The position numbers and the translations under genes were made by a program. From Pseudolysinimonas_A sp039912695 (GTDB lineage Bacteria; Actinomycetota; Actinomycetes; Actinomycetales; Microbacteriaceae), in assembly GCF_039912695.1 (NCBI RefSeq), contig NZ_JBDSPJ010000002.1, positions 62,001 through 126,000 of the forward strand: a stretch of DNA of 64,000 bases, written 5' to 3'. Positions 36,793-45,659 of this stretch are shown here, one piece after another; within the stretch, counting starts at the first letter, position 1, and the number at the start of each line of letters is the position of its first letter. The notes under the pieces were generated by a model. That model searched no databases, had not been told where the DNA came from, and saw only the letters and a list, made by a program, of their open reading frames with translations.

Positions 36793-38871
36793 CTAGCGAA
36801 CGTGCCCCGCCGCTTCCATCTGCCGCAGTTCCTTCTTGAGGTCGCCGAGCTCGTCGCGCAACCGCGCGGCTAGCTCGAACTTGAGCTCGCCCGCCGCCTG
36901 CAACATCTGCCCGTTGAGATCTCCGATGATCGACTCAAGTTCGGCAGCACCCTGCGCTCCAACGCCCTCCCGGCGCAGGTTAGGTGTGGGGCTCCGCCGC
37001 CGCGAGCCGTCCGGGGTGCTGCGCCCGGCCAGCAGCTTCGCGGTGTCGGCACCTTCGCGGGCGAGGATGTCGGTGATGTCGGCGATCTTCTTGCGCAGGG
37101 CCGTCGGTTCGATGCCGTGTTCAGTGTTGTAAGCGACCTGCTTCTCGCGCCGCCGGGTCGTCTCGTCGATCGCCCGCGCCATCGAGTCGGTCATGTTGTC
37201 CGCGTACATGTGCACCTCGCCGGCGACGTTGCGCGCGGCGCGGCCGATGGTCTGGATGAGCGACGTGCCCGATCGCAAGAAGCCCTCCTTGTCGGCGTCG
37301 AGAATCGCGACCAGTGACACCTCGGGGAGGTCGAGCCCTTCACGCAGCAGGTTGATGCCGACCAACACGTCGAAGACGCCCGCGCGCAGTTCGGTGAGGA
37401 GTTCGACGCGACGGAGGGTGTCGACATCCGAATGCAGGTAGCGCACGTTGACGCCGTGCTCCGACATAAACGCCGTGAGCTCTTCCGCCATCTTCTTGGT
37501 CAGGGTCGTGACGAGCACCCTCTCGTTGCGCTCGACCCGGATGCGGATCTGCTCAAGGAGGTCGTCGATCTGGCCCTTGCTGGGCTTAACCACGATCTGG
37601 GGATCGACGAGGCCGGTGGGCCGAATGATTTGTTCGACCACGTCATCCACCATCCCCATCTCGTATTTGCCCGGGGTCGCCGACAGGTAGACCTTCTGAC
37701 CGACGCGGCCAAGAAACTCTTCCCAGCGCAGCGGGCGGTTATCGAGGGCACTGGGGAGCCGGAAGCCGTGTTCGACGAGGGTGCGCTTGCGGGAGGCATC
37801 GCCTTCGTACATCGCTCCGATCTGCGGAACCGTGGCGTGCGACTCGTCGATGACGACCAGGAAGTCGTCGGGGAAATAATCGAGCAGCGTGTTCGGCGGC
37901 TCCCCCGGCTGGCGGCCATCCATGTGCCGCGAGTAGTTCTCGATGCCGTTGCAGAAGCCGATCTGCTCCATCATCTCGATGTCGAAGGCCGTACGCATGC
38001 GCAACCGTTGGGCCTCAAGGAGCTTGCCTTGCTTCTCGAAGAGGGCGAGTTGCTCGGCGAGTTCGACCTTGATCGACTTGATCGCGCGGTGCATCGCCTC
38101 GGTGCTCGTCGCGTAGTGCGTTGCCGGGAAGATCGACACCGCATCCAGTTTGCGCAGCACGTCGCCGGTCAGCGGATGCAGCGAGTAGAGCGCCTCGACC
38201 TCGTCGCCGAACATCTCGATGCGCACAGCGTGCTCTTCATAGACCGGGATGATCTCGATCGTGTCGCCCCGTACGCGGAACTTGCCCCGCGAGAAGTCGA
38301 CATCGTTGCGGTCGTACTGCATGTTCAGGAACCGGCGCACGAGGTGGTCACGCGAAATGCGGTCGCCGACCTGAAGCGAGGTCATGGCGCCCAAGTACTC
38401 CTCGGCAGCGCCGAGCCCGTAGATGCACGACACGGTCGACACCACGACGACATCCCGTCGGGAGAGCAGCGAGTTCGTCGTCGAGTGCCGCAAGCGTTCG
38501 ACCTCGGCGTTGACCGACGAGTCCTTCTCGATGAAGGTGTCAGTCTGTGGAACGTACGCCTCAGGCTGGTAATAGTCGTAGTACGAAACGAAGTACTCGA
38601 CCGCGTTGTTGGGCATGAGTTCGCGGAATTCGGTCGCCAGTTGCGCGGCCAGGGTCTTGTTGTGGGCAAGTACGATCGTCGGGCGCTGCACTTGCTCGAT
38701 CAGCCAGGCGGTCGTCGCCGACTTGCCGGTACCCGTCGCGCCGAGGAGCACGATGTCGGTCTCACCTGCGTTGATGCGTTGAGCGAGCTCTTTGATCGCC
38801 TGCGGCTGATCGCCACTGGGAACGTAGTCGCTGATCACCTCAAACGGCCGGACGACGCGAGTGGGCTCCAT
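36793..38871 (-). CDS. uvrB: Excinuclease ABC subunit B (UvrB)
   Basis: 692 residues from the ATG at 38871 (a GTG one codon upstream is an alternative). Walker A GATGTGKSATTAWLIEQ, DNA-binding beta-hairpin EYFVSYYDYYQPEAYVP, DESH box in VVIDESHATVPQIGAMYEGD, helicase motifs SATPGKYE and IQTIGRAARN, and a C-terminal UVR domain (LNGQMLQAAGELKFELAARLRDELGDLKKELRQME). It verifies damage with UvrA and recruits UvrC. TAACCT ends 6 nt before the ATG, again a leaderless pattern. Confidence 0.97.
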   Translation of the reverse strand: MEPTRVVRPFEVISDYVPSGDQPQAIKELAQRINAGETDIVLLGATGTGKSATTAWLIEQVQRPTIVLAHNKTLAAQLATEFRELMPNNAVEYFVSYYDYYQPEAYVPQTDTFIEKDSSVNAEVERLRHSTTNSLLSRRDVVVVSTVSCIYGLGAAEEYLGAMTSLQVGDRISRDHLVRRFLNMQYDRNDVDFSRGKFRVRGDTIEIIPVYEEHAVRIEMFGDEVEALYSLHPLTGDVLRKLDAVSIFPATHYATSTEAMHRAIKSIKVELAEQLALFEKQGKLLEAQRLRMRTAFDIEMMEQIGFCNGIENYSRHMDGRQPGEPPNTLLDYFPDDFLVVIDESHATVPQIGAMYEGDASRKRTLVEHGFRLPSALDNRPLRWEEFLGRVGQKVYLSATPGKYEMGMVDDVVEQIIRPTGLVDPQIVVKPSKGQIDDLLEQIRIRVERNERVLVTTLTKKMAEELTAFMSEHGVNVRYLHSDVDTLRRVELLTELRAGVFDVLVGINLLREGLDLPEVSLVAILDADKEGFLRSGTSLIQTIGRAARNVAGEVHMYADNMTDSMARAIDETTRRREKQVAYNTEHGIEPTALRKKIADITDILAREGADTAKLLAGRSTPDGSRRRSPTPNLRREGVGAQGAAELESIIGDLNGQMLQAAGELKFELAARLRDELGDLKKELRQMEAAGHVR

Positions 38872-38877
38872 CACTCC

Positions 38878-38883
38878 AGGTTA
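38878..38883 (-). promoter_or_regulatory. -10 box of leaderless uvrB promoter
   Basis: TAACCT lies 6 nt upstream of the ATG at 38871 and overlaps the stop codon of coaE, arguing for that ATG as the start. Confidence 0.45.
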
Positions 38884-39495
38884 GGTGGCGCTACCGACAC
38901 GCGCTCGAAGGTTCTCCCAGAGCACATCTGCCTGTTCAAGGGTGTGCTCAACAGTGCCGTCCGCGTCAATCACGACGTCGGCGATCGAGAACCGGTCGGT
39001 GTCGGTCGCCTGCGAATTGATGCGGTGCAGCGCCTCCTCCCGCGTCATCCCCCGCAGCTCGATCATGCGGGCAACACGAGCTTCCGTCGAAGCGTGCGTG
39101 ACGACGACCACGTCAAATTCTTGAGACCGACCGACTTCGACGAGCAACGGGATGTCGTAGACGACAATCGCGTTCGGGGCGCGATCCGCGGCCGCGGCGA
39201 ACAGCTCACGCGACCGTTCGAGCACGGCGGGATGCGTGATCGCATTGAGCTTCTGTCGACCCTCGGGATCGGTGAAGACGATCGCGCCAAGCGCGGCACG
39301 GTCGAGGCTGCCGTCGGCCGCGATTACGCCGTTTCCGAAGGTCTCGGCGATCCGAGCGAGCGCCGGCTCCCCCGGTTCGACAACCTGGCGGGCGACCTGA
39401 TCGGCATCCACAATCACCGCACCGTGTTCGGCGAGCCGACTCGCGACGGTCGACTTACCGGATGCGATCCCGCCGGTGAGGGCCACGAGCAGCAT
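38881..39495 (-). CDS. coaE: Dephospho-CoA kinase
   Basis: 204-residue P-loop kinase with GGIASGKSTVASRLAEHGAVIVDADQVARQVVEPG at the N-terminus, then VVYDIPLLVEVG and RMIELRGMTREEALHRINSQ. It phosphorylates dephospho-CoA to CoA, the last step of coenzyme A synthesis. Divergent from the DUF4126 gene with only 17 bp between the two ATGs. Length is normal for the family, without the GrpB extension seen in mycobacteria. Confidence 0.95.
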   Translation of the reverse strand: MLLVALTGGIASGKSTVASRLAEHGAVIVDADQVARQVVEPGEPALARIAETFGNGVIAADGSLDRAALGAIVFTDPEGRQKLNAITHPAVLERSRELFAAAADRAPNAIVVYDIPLLVEVGRSQEFDVVVVTHASTEARVARMIELRGMTREEALHRINSQATDTDRFSIADVVIDADGTVEHTLEQADVLWENLRARVGSAT

Positions 39496-39500
39496 CTGGC

Positions 39501-39507
39501 TATCGTA
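39501..39507. promoter_or_regulatory. Overlapping divergent -10 boxes of coaE and DUF4126 gene
   Basis: On the plus strand TATCGT (39501-39506) ends 6 nt before the ATG at 39513. On the minus strand TACGAT (39507-39502) ends 6 nt before the ATG at 39495. The two boxes share five base pairs, so both leaderless promoters cannot be bound at once. Confidence 0.5.
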
Positions 39508-39512
39508 AGGGC

Positions 39513-40160
39513 ATGCTTGAGATCCTCACCGGGTCCGGCCTCGCCGGAGCCGCAGGCCTGAACGCCTACATCCCGTTGCTGATCGTGGGGTTGTCGAGTC
39601 GCTTCTTCGATTGGATCCATCTGCCGCCAGCTTGGGCGTGGCTCGGTAACGAGTGGGTGCTCGTCATCCTGGGCGTGCTGCTGATCATCGAGGTGATCGC
39701 CGACAAGATCCCCGTGGTCGACAGCGTCAACGACTGGATCCAGACGGTCGTGCGGCCGGCGGCTGGTGGCATCCTCTTCGGAACCGGCACCACCTCACAG
39801 ACCGTTGCGATCACCGACCCGGCGTCGTTCTTCGCGAGCCATCAGTGGGTACCGATTGTGACCGGCGTTGTGCTCGCTCTCGTCGTGCACGCGGGCAAAA
39901 CCTTCGCCCGGCCGGTCGCCAACGCCGCGACAGTCGGCTTCGCGGCGCCGGTGCTCAGCACCCTCGAGGATGCGTCGAGCATCGTGCTCAGCATCCTCGC
40001 GATCCTGGCGCCGATCTTCGTGATCCTGGGACTCGGCGGTCTTCTGGTCGGATTGGTCGCGCTATTCCGACGGGGCCTTCGGCGACGACGTTCCCGTGCC
40101 CTGAACATAGAAAACGGGGTGCCGGACATTCCTGTCCGACACCCCGTTGATGACGCTTAG
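39513..40160 (+). CDS. DUF4126 membrane protein
   Basis: 215 residues, hydrophobic, with about five predicted helices. The pattern LEILTGSGLAGAAGLNAYIPLLIVGLSSR, then IADKIPVVDSVNDWIQTVVRPAAGGILF and VHAGKTFARPVANAATVGFAAPVLSTLEDASS matches the DUF4126 family. Function unknown. Its last 16 codons contain the rpsA terminator hairpin, so the C-terminal tail (NGVPDIPVRHPVDDA) is shaped by that RNA structure rather than by protein needs. A ribosome-site-like AAGGG also precedes the ATG. Confidence 0.82.
   Translation: MLEILTGSGLAGAAGLNAYIPLLIVGLSSRFFDWIHLPPAWAWLGNEWVLVILGVLLIIEVIADKIPVVDSVNDWIQTVVRPAAGGILFGTGTTSQTVAITDPASFFASHQWVPIVTGVVLALVVHAGKTFARPVANAATVGFAAPVLSTLEDASSIVLSILAILAPIFVILGLGGLLVGLVALFRRGLRRRRSRALNIENGVPDIPVRHPVDDA
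40113..40148 (-). terminator. Rho-independent terminator of rpsA, inside the end of the DUF4126 gene
   Basis: AACGGGGTG-C-CGGACA-TTCC-TGTCCG-A-CACCCCGTT forms a 15-bp stem with one mismatch and a 4-nt loop, beginning 16 bp after the rpsA stop. On the minus strand it runs into TTTT. It lies fully inside the convergent DUF4126 reading frame. Confidence 0.8.
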
Positions 40161-40163
40161 AAC

Positions 40164-41639
40164 CTAGCTGTTGCCCGCGAGCTTCTCGCGCAGCGCGGCG
40201 AGCGACTCGTCGTCGGCAAGCGTGCCTGTCGTGGCACCCTCGCTCGAGAACGAGTTGCCGCCAGATTCGACGGACGCCGAGGCGGGAACATCCGCGATGC
40301 CCTTCTCCTCGGCCGCGATGACCTGAGCCTTGTGCAGCTCCCAACGCGCCTGGGCTGCCGCGTACTCGGCTTCCCAGGTCTCGCGCTGGCTGTCGAAGCC
40401 TTCAAGCCACTCGCCCGAGTCGGCGTCGAAGCCCTCCGGGAACGTGTAGTTGCCCTTGTCGTCGTACTCGGTGACCATGCCGTACAGAGCCGCAAGGCCC
40501 GAGTCGAACTCGGTACCGTTCGGGTCGACGGCCTCGGTGGCCTGCTTGAGCGAGAGCGAGATGCGGCGACGCTCCAGGTCGATGTCGATGACCTTGACGA
40601 ACACCTCGTCGCCAACCGAGACGACCTGCTCGGCGAGTTCGACGTGCTTGCCGCTCAGCTCCGAGATGTGGACGAGACCCTCGATGCCCTCCGCCACGCG
40701 CACGAACGCGCCGAACGGAACGAGCTTCGTGACCTTACCGGGAGCGATCTGGCCGATCGCGTGAGTGCGGGCGAAGACCTGCCACGGGTCTTCTTGGGTC
40801 GCCTTGAGCGACAGCGACACGCGCTCGCGCTCCATGTCGACCTCAAGGATTTCGACGGTGACCTCTTGGCCAACCTCGACAACCTCACTGGCGTGCTCAA
40901 TGTGCTTCCACGACAGCTCCGAGACGTGCACGAGGCCGTCGACACCGCCGAGGTCGACGAACGCGCCGAAGTTGACGATCGAGGACACAACGCCCTTACG
41001 GACCTGGCCCTTCTGGAGGTTGTTGAGGAAGGTCGAACGCGACTCCGACTGCGTCTGCTCGAGCAGCGCACGGCGGCTCAGAACGACGTTGTTGCGGTTC
41101 TTGTCGAGTTCGAGGATCTTGGCTTCGATCTCCTGGTCGAGGTACGGCGTGAGGTCCCGCACGCGACGCAGCTCAATGAGCGAGGCCGGGAGGAAGCCGC
41201 GGAGTCCGATGTCGACGATGAGGCCGCCCTTGACGACCTCGATGACGCGACCGGTGACAACACCGTCGGTGTCTTTGATCTTCTCAACGTCGCCCCAGGC
41301 ACGCTCGTACTGAGCGCGCTTCTTCGACAGGACGAGGCGGCCTTCCTTGTCCTCCTTCTGGAGAACGAGGGCTTCGACCATGTCGCCGACCTGAACGACG
41401 TCAGACGGATCGACGTCGTGCTTGATCGAGAGTTCGCGGGAGGGGATGACACCCTCGGTCTTGTAACCGACATCGAGGAGAACCTCGTCGCGGTCGATCT
41501 TGACAACAGTGCCCTCGATGAGGTCTCCGTCGTTGAAGAACTTGAGGGTCTTCTCGACCGCGGCCAGGAAGTCTTCAGCAGATCCGATGTCATTGATGGC
41601 GACCTGCTTGGTAGCCGAGGCGGTCGTTGCGGTGGTCAT
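40164..41639 (-). CDS. rpsA: 30S ribosomal protein S1
   Basis: 491 residues with four S1 RNA-binding repeats: about 36-105 (GDLIEGTVVKIDRDEVLLDVGYKTEGVIPSREL), 122-187, 208-276 (KGQVRKGVVSSIVNFGAFVDLGGVDGLVHVSELSW) and 293-362 (IAPGKVTKLVPFGAFVRVAEGIEGLVHISELS), then an acidic tail. Four repeats plus a tail is the actinobacterial form. It helps mRNA bind the 30S subunit, though leaderless mRNAs, common here, do not need it. Confidence 0.96.
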   Translation of the reverse strand: MTTATTASATKQVAINDIGSAEDFLAAVEKTLKFFNDGDLIEGTVVKIDRDEVLLDVGYKTEGVIPSRELSIKHDVDPSDVVQVGDMVEALVLQKEDKEGRLVLSKKRAQYERAWGDVEKIKDTDGVVTGRVIEVVKGGLIVDIGLRGFLPASLIELRRVRDLTPYLDQEIEAKILELDKNRNNVVLSRRALLEQTQSESRSTFLNNLQKGQVRKGVVSSIVNFGAFVDLGGVDGLVHVSELSWKHIEHASEVVEVGQEVTVEILEVDMERERVSLSLKATQEDPWQVFARTHAIGQIAPGKVTKLVPFGAFVRVAEGIEGLVHISELSGKHVELAEQVVSVGDEVFVKVIDIDLERRRISLSLKQATEAVDPNGTEFDSGLAALYGMVTEYDDKGNYTFPEGFDADSGEWLEGFDSQRETWEAEYAAAQARWELHKAQVIAAEEKGIADVPASASVESGGNSFSSEGATTGTLADDESLAALREKLAGNS

Positions 41640-41748
41640 GTAGTAGTTACTCCGGGATGGGCATAGGTAGGCCGTCGGCGAGATGGTGCTCTGTGGATTT
41701 TGCCGATGGCAGGCGGATAGAAAACGCGAAAAACGCGACCCTTTAGCC

Positions 41749-41754
41749 TAGCGT
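41749..41754 (+). promoter_or_regulatory. -10 box of leaderless deaminase promoter
   Basis: TAGCGT ends 6 nt before the ATG at 41761. Confidence 0.45.
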
Positions 41755-41760
41755 GCCGGT

Positions 41761-42336
41761 ATGACCCGCGCCACCGCGTTCACCGCGACCCTCCCCGACT
41801 GGCTTCTCCATCGTCCCCTGCCGGAGCTGCTCGCAACCGACGAAGACCGTATGCGACTGGTGCACGACCTCGCCGACACCAACTGGCGGGCGGGCAACGG
41901 CGGTCCATTTGCGGCGATCGTGGTCGACTCCCAATCCGGTGAGCTGATCTCGGTCGGCGTCAACGTCGTCCTGTCGTCGGGACTCTCCTCATCCCATGCC
42001 GAGGTCGTCGCACTCAGCCTCGCCCAGGCGACCCTCGGTGGCTGGGACCTCGGCGCGGAACGCGCCCTCGAGCTGGTCGTCAATTGGCGTCCCTGTGCAA
42101 TGTGTTACGGCGCGACCATTTGGTCGGGAGTGAAGCGACTCGTGATCGCGGGGTTCGGTCCCGAATGTGAAGACCTCACCGGATTCGACGAGGGTCCGGT
42201 TCGGGATGACTGGCGCGAGCAACTTGAATCCCGCGGAATCGCGATCACGACCGATGTGCTTCGGGATGGCGCGCTTCGCACCTTCGCGGAGTACGGGGCG
42301 TCGGGTGCGACCGTCTACAACGCGACGCGGAACTAA
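41761..42336 (+). CDS. Nucleoside/cytidine deaminase-like zinc protein
   Basis: 191 residues with the deaminase zinc motifs HAEVVAL (His plus catalytic Glu) and PCAMCYGATIWSGV (two Cys). GGPFAAIVVDSQSGELISVGVNVVL precedes the first motif, as in guanine/tRNA-adenosine type deaminases. The N-terminal 30 residues are an extra segment. The substrate is uncertain: guanine, cytosine or a modified base. Not TadA by context, and longer than that family. It is divergent from rpsA across a 121-bp gap. Confidence 0.82.
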   Translation: MTRATAFTATLPDWLLHRPLPELLATDEDRMRLVHDLADTNWRAGNGGPFAAIVVDSQSGELISVGVNVVLSSGLSSSHAEVVALSLAQATLGGWDLGAERALELVVNWRPCAMCYGATIWSGVKRLVIAGFGPECEDLTGFDEGPVRDDWREQLESRGIAITTDVLRDGALRTFAEYGASGATVYNATRN

Positions 42337-42339
42337 CTC

Positions 42340-43299
42340 CTAGCCGGCTCGCCGTTCGGCGACGACCTCCGCGATTGCGGCGGAAAGTTCGGGATAGCGG
42401 AATTCGTATCCCGCAGCGAGTAGCCGTTCGGGAACCACCCACCGACTCTTCAGCACCAGTTCGGTCTCAGTCCGGATCGCCCAGGCACCGGGTTCGAGCA
42501 TCCACCGATGCAGCGGGATGCCGACGGGCATCCGCAGCGCCTCACGGATGGTGCGCATCACCCCGCGACTGTCGGTCGGGTTCGGTGATGACACGTTGAC
42601 GACCCCGTCAAGTTCGGGATGCGCGATGAGAAATCGGATGACGCCGAGCACGTCGGCGAGGTGCACCCACGAAAAGCGCTGGCGTCCGCCGCGTGCGCCG
42701 AACTCGTGCAGGGTTCCCGCCGCGATTCGTCGCTTCGAGCGAAACCACGGGCCGTCAACCTGCGCTCCCCCGAAGCCGATGCGGGCGAGCTTGAGCAGCG
42801 GGACGAGCGCGCTTCCGTTGCCGAGCACAATCGCAGTGCGCAGCGCGACCCGTCGCGTTGCGGTCAGGTCGCCCTCAAAGAAGGCGTCTTCCCAGGCACG
42901 GGCGATCGAGACCGAGAAGCCCGTGCCCAGTTCACCGGTCGACTCGGTCATCGGTCGATCCTCGGCGTGCCGGTAGATGGTCGCTGTCGAGGAGTTCAGC
43001 CATACCGCGGGCGGGCTCGCGGCATCCCGGATCGCGTGCCCGAGTTCGCGCGTCGTTTCGACCCGGGAGCGCAGAATCTCGGCACGATTCTTCGCGTTGT
43101 AGCGACAGTTGACGCTCTTTCCGGCGAGATTGATCACGACATCCGCGCCGTCGACCAGCCGGCGGATGCCCGCGCTGTCACCCCAGGACGCGTCAGCACC
43201 CGATCGACCGATCGTGACAACCTCGTCGCCGCCAGCGCGGAACTCACGCACGAGGTACTGCCCCATGAAGCCCGACGCTCCGGCGATCACGACCTTCAC
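42340..43299 (-). CDS. TIGR01777-type NAD-dependent epimerase (SDR, extended)
   Basis: 319 residues: Rossmann motif VIAGASGFMGQYLVREF, GADVVINLAGKSVNCRYNAKNRAEILRSR, a C-terminal DUF1731-like end (SRWVVPERLLAAGYEFRYPELSAAI). This is the YfcH/SulA-homologue group. The substrate is unknown. It overlaps the upstream DUF4166 gene by ATGA; in other bacteria DUF4166 is found fused to such epimerases, so the two likely work together. Confidence 0.85.
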   Translation of the reverse strand: MKVVIAGASGFMGQYLVREFRAGGDEVVTIGRSGADASWGDSAGIRRLVDGADVVINLAGKSVNCRYNAKNRAEILRSRVETTRELGHAIRDAASPPAVWLNSSTATIYRHAEDRPMTESTGELGTGFSVSIARAWEDAFFEGDLTATRRVALRTAIVLGNGSALVPLLKLARIGFGGAQVDGPWFRSKRRIAAGTLHEFGARGGRQRFSWVHLADVLGVIRFLIAHPELDGVVNVSSPNPTDSRGVMRTIREALRMPVGIPLHRWMLEPGAWAIRTETELVLKSRWVVPERLLAAGYEFRYPELSAAIAEVVAERRAG

Positions 43300-43898
43300 T
43301 GATCCTCAATTCCGTAGCTGAACGAACCGGAGTATTCGTAAATGCGGCCGATCAGGGGCGCATCCATCGTGAGAGCAACGTGTTGCCGGTCGCCGACGCG
43401 ACTCTCGACCAGCAGCACCCGCGGTGCGAACGGGATCGGGATGCGCGCCGCCCCGAGCCGGAGGTAGGCGCGACGCGATCGCAGCTCGAGCCGACCCTCG
43501 ACGACCTGGGCCTCGAGGGGGGCCTCGAGCCGGCCGCGCGTGCCGAGGCGATCAACGAGGCCGCGAGCGGTCATCCTGATCTCGTCGTACATCACCCGGT
43601 CGCGCATCACCCGGTCTCCCCGAACGAAATGGAACGTGCGCGCTGCGTGAATCGCCCCGTCGCCCGGGGTGTTGACAACCTCGAACGGCACATCCTTCGC
43701 CCACACCGGAAAAACGATGTGCGCCCGGCCCAGAACCGCGAGCATCGGCCAGAGCCAACGTCTCGGAGTTCCGACCCGGGAGAACACACCGCTGCCTCGC
43801 CCGACCTTTCCGCTGGGGATCGCCGAAAAGTAGGTGCGCAGCGCGGGGTCAAGATCGGCCAGATGGGTGCCGAGGGCGACCTCCCACGGCGAACTCAC
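43296..43898 (-). CDS. DUF4166 protein
   Basis: The GTG at 43898 gives 200 residues (VSSPWEVALGTHLADLDPALRTYFSAIPSGKVGRGSGVFSRVG). DUF4166-like features include WKxx-type LGRAHIVFPVWAKDVPFEVVN, GAIHAARTFHFVRGDRVMRDRVMYDE, and the C-terminal MDAPLIGRIYEYSGSFSYG. No signal peptide or helix. Function unknown. Overlaps the epimerase gene at its 3' end (ATGA) and starts 10 bp after the DUF885 stop, so it is the middle gene of a three-gene operon. Confidence 0.75.
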   Translation of the reverse strand: MSSPWEVALGTHLADLDPALRTYFSAIPSGKVGRGSGVFSRVGTPRRWLWPMLAVLGRAHIVFPVWAKDVPFEVVNTPGDGAIHAARTFHFVRGDRVMRDRVMYDEIRMTARGLVDRLGTRGRLEAPLEAQVVEGRLELRSRRAYLRLGAARIPIPFAPRVLLVESRVGDRQHVALTMDAPLIGRIYEYSGSFSYGIEDQ

Positions 43899-43908
43899 TC
43901 GGGCGAGG

Positions 43909-45588
43909 TCACTTGAGAAGCGCGGCCTTGAGGGTGTCGAGCCCGACGCCGCCCAGGTCGAGAGCCTTCTTGTGAAAGTCCTTGAACGAGAACGATGATC
44001 CAGCCTTCTGCTGCGCCGCATCCCGAACCTGTTCCCAGATGCGCTGCCCGACCTTGTACGACGGCGCCTGCCCGGGCCAGCCGAGGTAGCGGTTCACCTC
44101 GAAGCGCACGAATGAGTCGTTCATGTTGACGTTGTCGCGCAGGAACTCGAGCGCGTAGTCGTGGTCCCAGATGCCCTGGCCGTCGAGACGCGGCTTGCCG
44201 AGGTGCACGCCAATGTCGAGCACGACGCGGGCCGCGCGCATCCGCTGGCCATCGAGCATCCCGAGCCGGTCAGCCGGATCGTCGAGGTAGCCGAGTTCCT
44301 GCATGAGCCGTTCGGCGTAGAGCGCCCAACCTTCGGCGTGACCGCTGGTGCCGCCCATTTGCCGACGCCAGAGGTTGAGGGTCGCGCGGTTGTACACGGC
44401 CTGCCCGATCTGCAGGTGATGGCCGGGAATGCCCTCGTGGTACACGGTGGTGAGTTCACGCCAAGTGTCGAACTCGGTGACGCCCTCGGGCACGCTCCAC
44501 CACATCCGACCCGGACGCGAGAAGTCGTCGGCGGGTCCGGTGTAGTAGATGCCGCCCTCTTGCGTCGGGGCGATCATGCACTCCAGGCTCTTCACCGGAT
44601 CCGGGATGTCGAAGTGGTTCTTCGAGAGATCGGCCACCGCTGCGTCGGAGGTCTTCTGCATCCAACGCTGGAGTTCGTCGGTACCGTGCAGTTTGCGCGA
44701 CGGGTCCTTCTCGAGGGCGTCAATCGCATCCTGCACCGACCCCCCGGAGACGATCTCGCCGGCGATGCGGGTCTGTTCCTCGACCATACGTGCGAGTTCT
44801 TCGATGCCCCACTCGTAGGTCTCGTCGAGGTCGATCTTCGCGCCGAGGAAGTGCTGCGAGCGGAGGGCGTAGAGCTCGCGGCCGACGCCATCCTGCTCGG
44901 TCGCGACCGGGGCGAGCTCGGTCTCAAGGAACTTCGCCAGCCGGTCGTAGGCGTCTGCCGACGCCTCGGCACCCTTCTTGAGGTCGGCGGCGAGGGACTC
45001 GGGCAGATCCTTGTCGTCGGCCAACTTGGCGGCACCCGTGAAGTCGAAGAAGAACCCGAGCGGGTCGCCGTGCTTGCGCGCCTGTTGGGCGACTTGTTCG
45101 ACCTGACGACGAGCCGGCACCGAACCCTGCGCGATGCCCTTCTTGAGAGTCTCGATATAGCCGTCCACAGCGCCCGGAACGTTGCCGAGGCGCTTGGCGA
45201 CGATCGACCAGTCGTCTTCGCTTTCGGTCGGCATGAGGTCGAAAATGTCGCGGATCCCCTGCGCCGGAGACGCGATTACGTTGATGTCACGGAGGTAGTA
45301 GCCGGCGTCGGTGGACGCGATCTCGAGTTCGAGTTCCGACGTGATGTCGGTCTTGGTGACCTCATCGACCTCGTCGACCGGCGTCGCGGCGGCGAGTGCG
45401 GCGACGACCTTCTTCGCCTCGTCGATGTACCGGGCTTGGCCGGTCGGCGAATAGTCGCCCACTTCGCCGATCCGGCCGGGAATGCCCATATAGATCGCGG
45501 CATCCGGGTCGAGGTCGACCATGGTCGCGACCCAGTCCTCGGCGATCTTGTCGATCGGGGTGGACGCGCGCGTGGGGAGATCGGTCAT
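43909..45588 (-). CDS. DUF885 family zinc metallopeptidase-like protein
   Basis: 559 residues with VYHEGIPGHHLQIGQAVYNR (HEXXPGHH, zinc ligands and catalytic Glu) at about 395-415 and GHAEGWALYAERLMQELGYL, the distal Glu ligand region. These define DUF885 proteins, related to M2/M32-type peptidases. No signal peptide, so it is probably cytoplasmic. Substrate unknown. Leaderless promoter TAGGCT 6 nt before ATG. Followed by DUF4166 and epimerase genes. Confidence 0.85.
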   Translation of the reverse strand: MTDLPTRASTPIDKIAEDWVATMVDLDPDAAIYMGIPGRIGEVGDYSPTGQARYIDEAKKVVAALAAATPVDEVDEVTKTDITSELELEIASTDAGYYLRDINVIASPAQGIRDIFDLMPTESEDDWSIVAKRLGNVPGAVDGYIETLKKGIAQGSVPARRQVEQVAQQARKHGDPLGFFFDFTGAAKLADDKDLPESLAADLKKGAEASADAYDRLAKFLETELAPVATEQDGVGRELYALRSQHFLGAKIDLDETYEWGIEELARMVEEQTRIAGEIVSGGSVQDAIDALEKDPSRKLHGTDELQRWMQKTSDAAVADLSKNHFDIPDPVKSLECMIAPTQEGGIYYTGPADDFSRPGRMWWSVPEGVTEFDTWRELTTVYHEGIPGHHLQIGQAVYNRATLNLWRRQMGGTSGHAEGWALYAERLMQELGYLDDPADRLGMLDGQRMRAARVVLDIGVHLGKPRLDGQGIWDHDYALEFLRDNVNMNDSFVRFEVNRYLGWPGQAPSYKVGQRIWEQVRDAAQQKAGSSFSFKDFHKKALDLGGVGLDTLKAALLK

Positions 45589-45594
45589 GCCCTC

Positions 45595-45600
45595 AGCCTA
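45595..45600 (-). promoter_or_regulatory. -10 box of leaderless DUF885-gene promoter
   Basis: TAGGCT with exactly 6 nt to the ATG at 45588, the same spacing and sequence as at fabG, polA and the ANTAR regulator. Confidence 0.5.
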
Positions 45601-45659
45601 CGACCGACACTGCGGGCGACCGCTAGTCCCTCCGGAGGACGCGTTCGGGGTCTCACGAT

